Source of the DNA: Planctomycetaceae bacterium
Lineage (GTDB): Bacteria > Planctomycetota > Planctomycetia > Pirellulales > Pirellulaceae
Length of the DNA stretch: 64,000 nucleotides
Assembly: GCA_012729315.1 (NCBI GenBank)
Contig: JAAYDI010000141.1
Location: forward strand, 1-64,000
Direction of reading: 5' to 3'
Below, piece by piece: positions 63,936 through 64,000 of the stretch. The number at the start of each line of letters is the position of its first letter. Positions within the stretch are counted from its first letter, which is position 1. The notes beneath the pieces are model-generated. The model saw only the letters and a program-made list of their open reading frames with translations, was not told where the DNA came from and searched no databases. The translations under genes were made by a program, and so were the position numbers.

Positions 63936-64000
63936 TCACTTGCCGATACAGAAGCGACTGAAGATGCGATCCAGAATGTCGTCCGTGTACACGGTGCCGA
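63936..64000 (-). CDS. mnmE: tRNA modification GTPase MnmE, C-terminal end (partial)
   Basis: Only the last 21 codons are visible. They read GTVYTDDILDRIFSRFCIGK before the TGA at 63936-63938. The ending TDDILDxIFSxFCIGK is diagnostic of MnmE/TrmE, where the final Cys (in FCIGK) is essential for the tRNA wobble-uridine (5-carboxymethylaminomethyl) modification performed with MnmG. The GTPase and N-terminal domains lie beyond the right edge. Confidence 0.93.
   Translation of the reverse strand, partial: GTVYTDDILDRIFSRFCIGK

Overview
The window is high-GC bacterial DNA that most resembles the chromosome of a member of the Planctomycetota, possibly Pirellulales-like. The evidence is the gene content: a giant exported protein with an LEPR-LLA type N-terminal motif and dockerin EF-hands, a sulfatase, several Tat-exported Gfo/Idh/MocA oxidoreductases, a ThuA-DUF1080 fusion, a TIGR03790-type protein, a DUF2961 (GH172) protein and a Ser/Thr kinase with a DMG motif. 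These assignments come from reading motifs, not from a database search.

Layout. Positions 1-3150 carry a compact minus-strand cassette of small genes with overlapping stops and starts. It ends in the first 88 codons of a DNA-polymerase-A-like exonuclease domain and looks like one end of an integrated phage-like element. Immediately beside it (3156-3194) lie exactly the first 39 nt of a tRNA-Leu(UAG), cut at the end of the anticodon loop, which is the probable attachment scar. Next come an RND metal-efflux pair (3482-8242), an enolase-superfamily enzyme (minus) and an exported GH106-like glycosidase (plus). Positions 12649-26412 are one 4587-residue minus-strand gene for a surface or secreted protein holding both a subtilisin (S8) triad and a metzincin HExxHxxGxxH zinc site, then long beta-helix-like regions, eight cadherin-like repeats and a dockerin pair. 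An exported putative glycosidase of unknown family follows, translationally coupled to a NUDIX hydrolase, with recQ divergent.

Positions 33516-38305 are a plus-strand run (ftsH, rsgA, a URO-D-like protein and a short exported protein that may be truncated) meeting a sulfatase tail to tail. Positions 38302-63692 are mainly a catabolic region: sulfatase, TIGR03790 protein, ThuA-DUF1080, four Gfo/Idh/MocA proteins, a second URO-D-like protein, aldose epimerase, GH172, a beta-propeller-like exported protein, an SDR and an HTH protein. It is interrupted by tRNA-Val(UAC), a Ser/Thr kinase, and a hybrid histidine kinase with its own Hpt protein. The last bases are the C-terminus of mnmE behind a terminator.

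Taken together, the exported hydrolases and the cytosolic or Tat-exported oxidoreductases suggest breakdown of complex, sulfated or rhamnose-containing polysaccharides. The kinase and phosphorelay genes are the visible signalling components. The parts that ordinary annotation explains least are the tRNA-Leu scar with its adjoining element, the dual-protease giant, a nested stem-loop RNA candidate at 43948-44046, and an in-frame coding-like continuation behind the amber stop of the Ser/Thr kinase gene.
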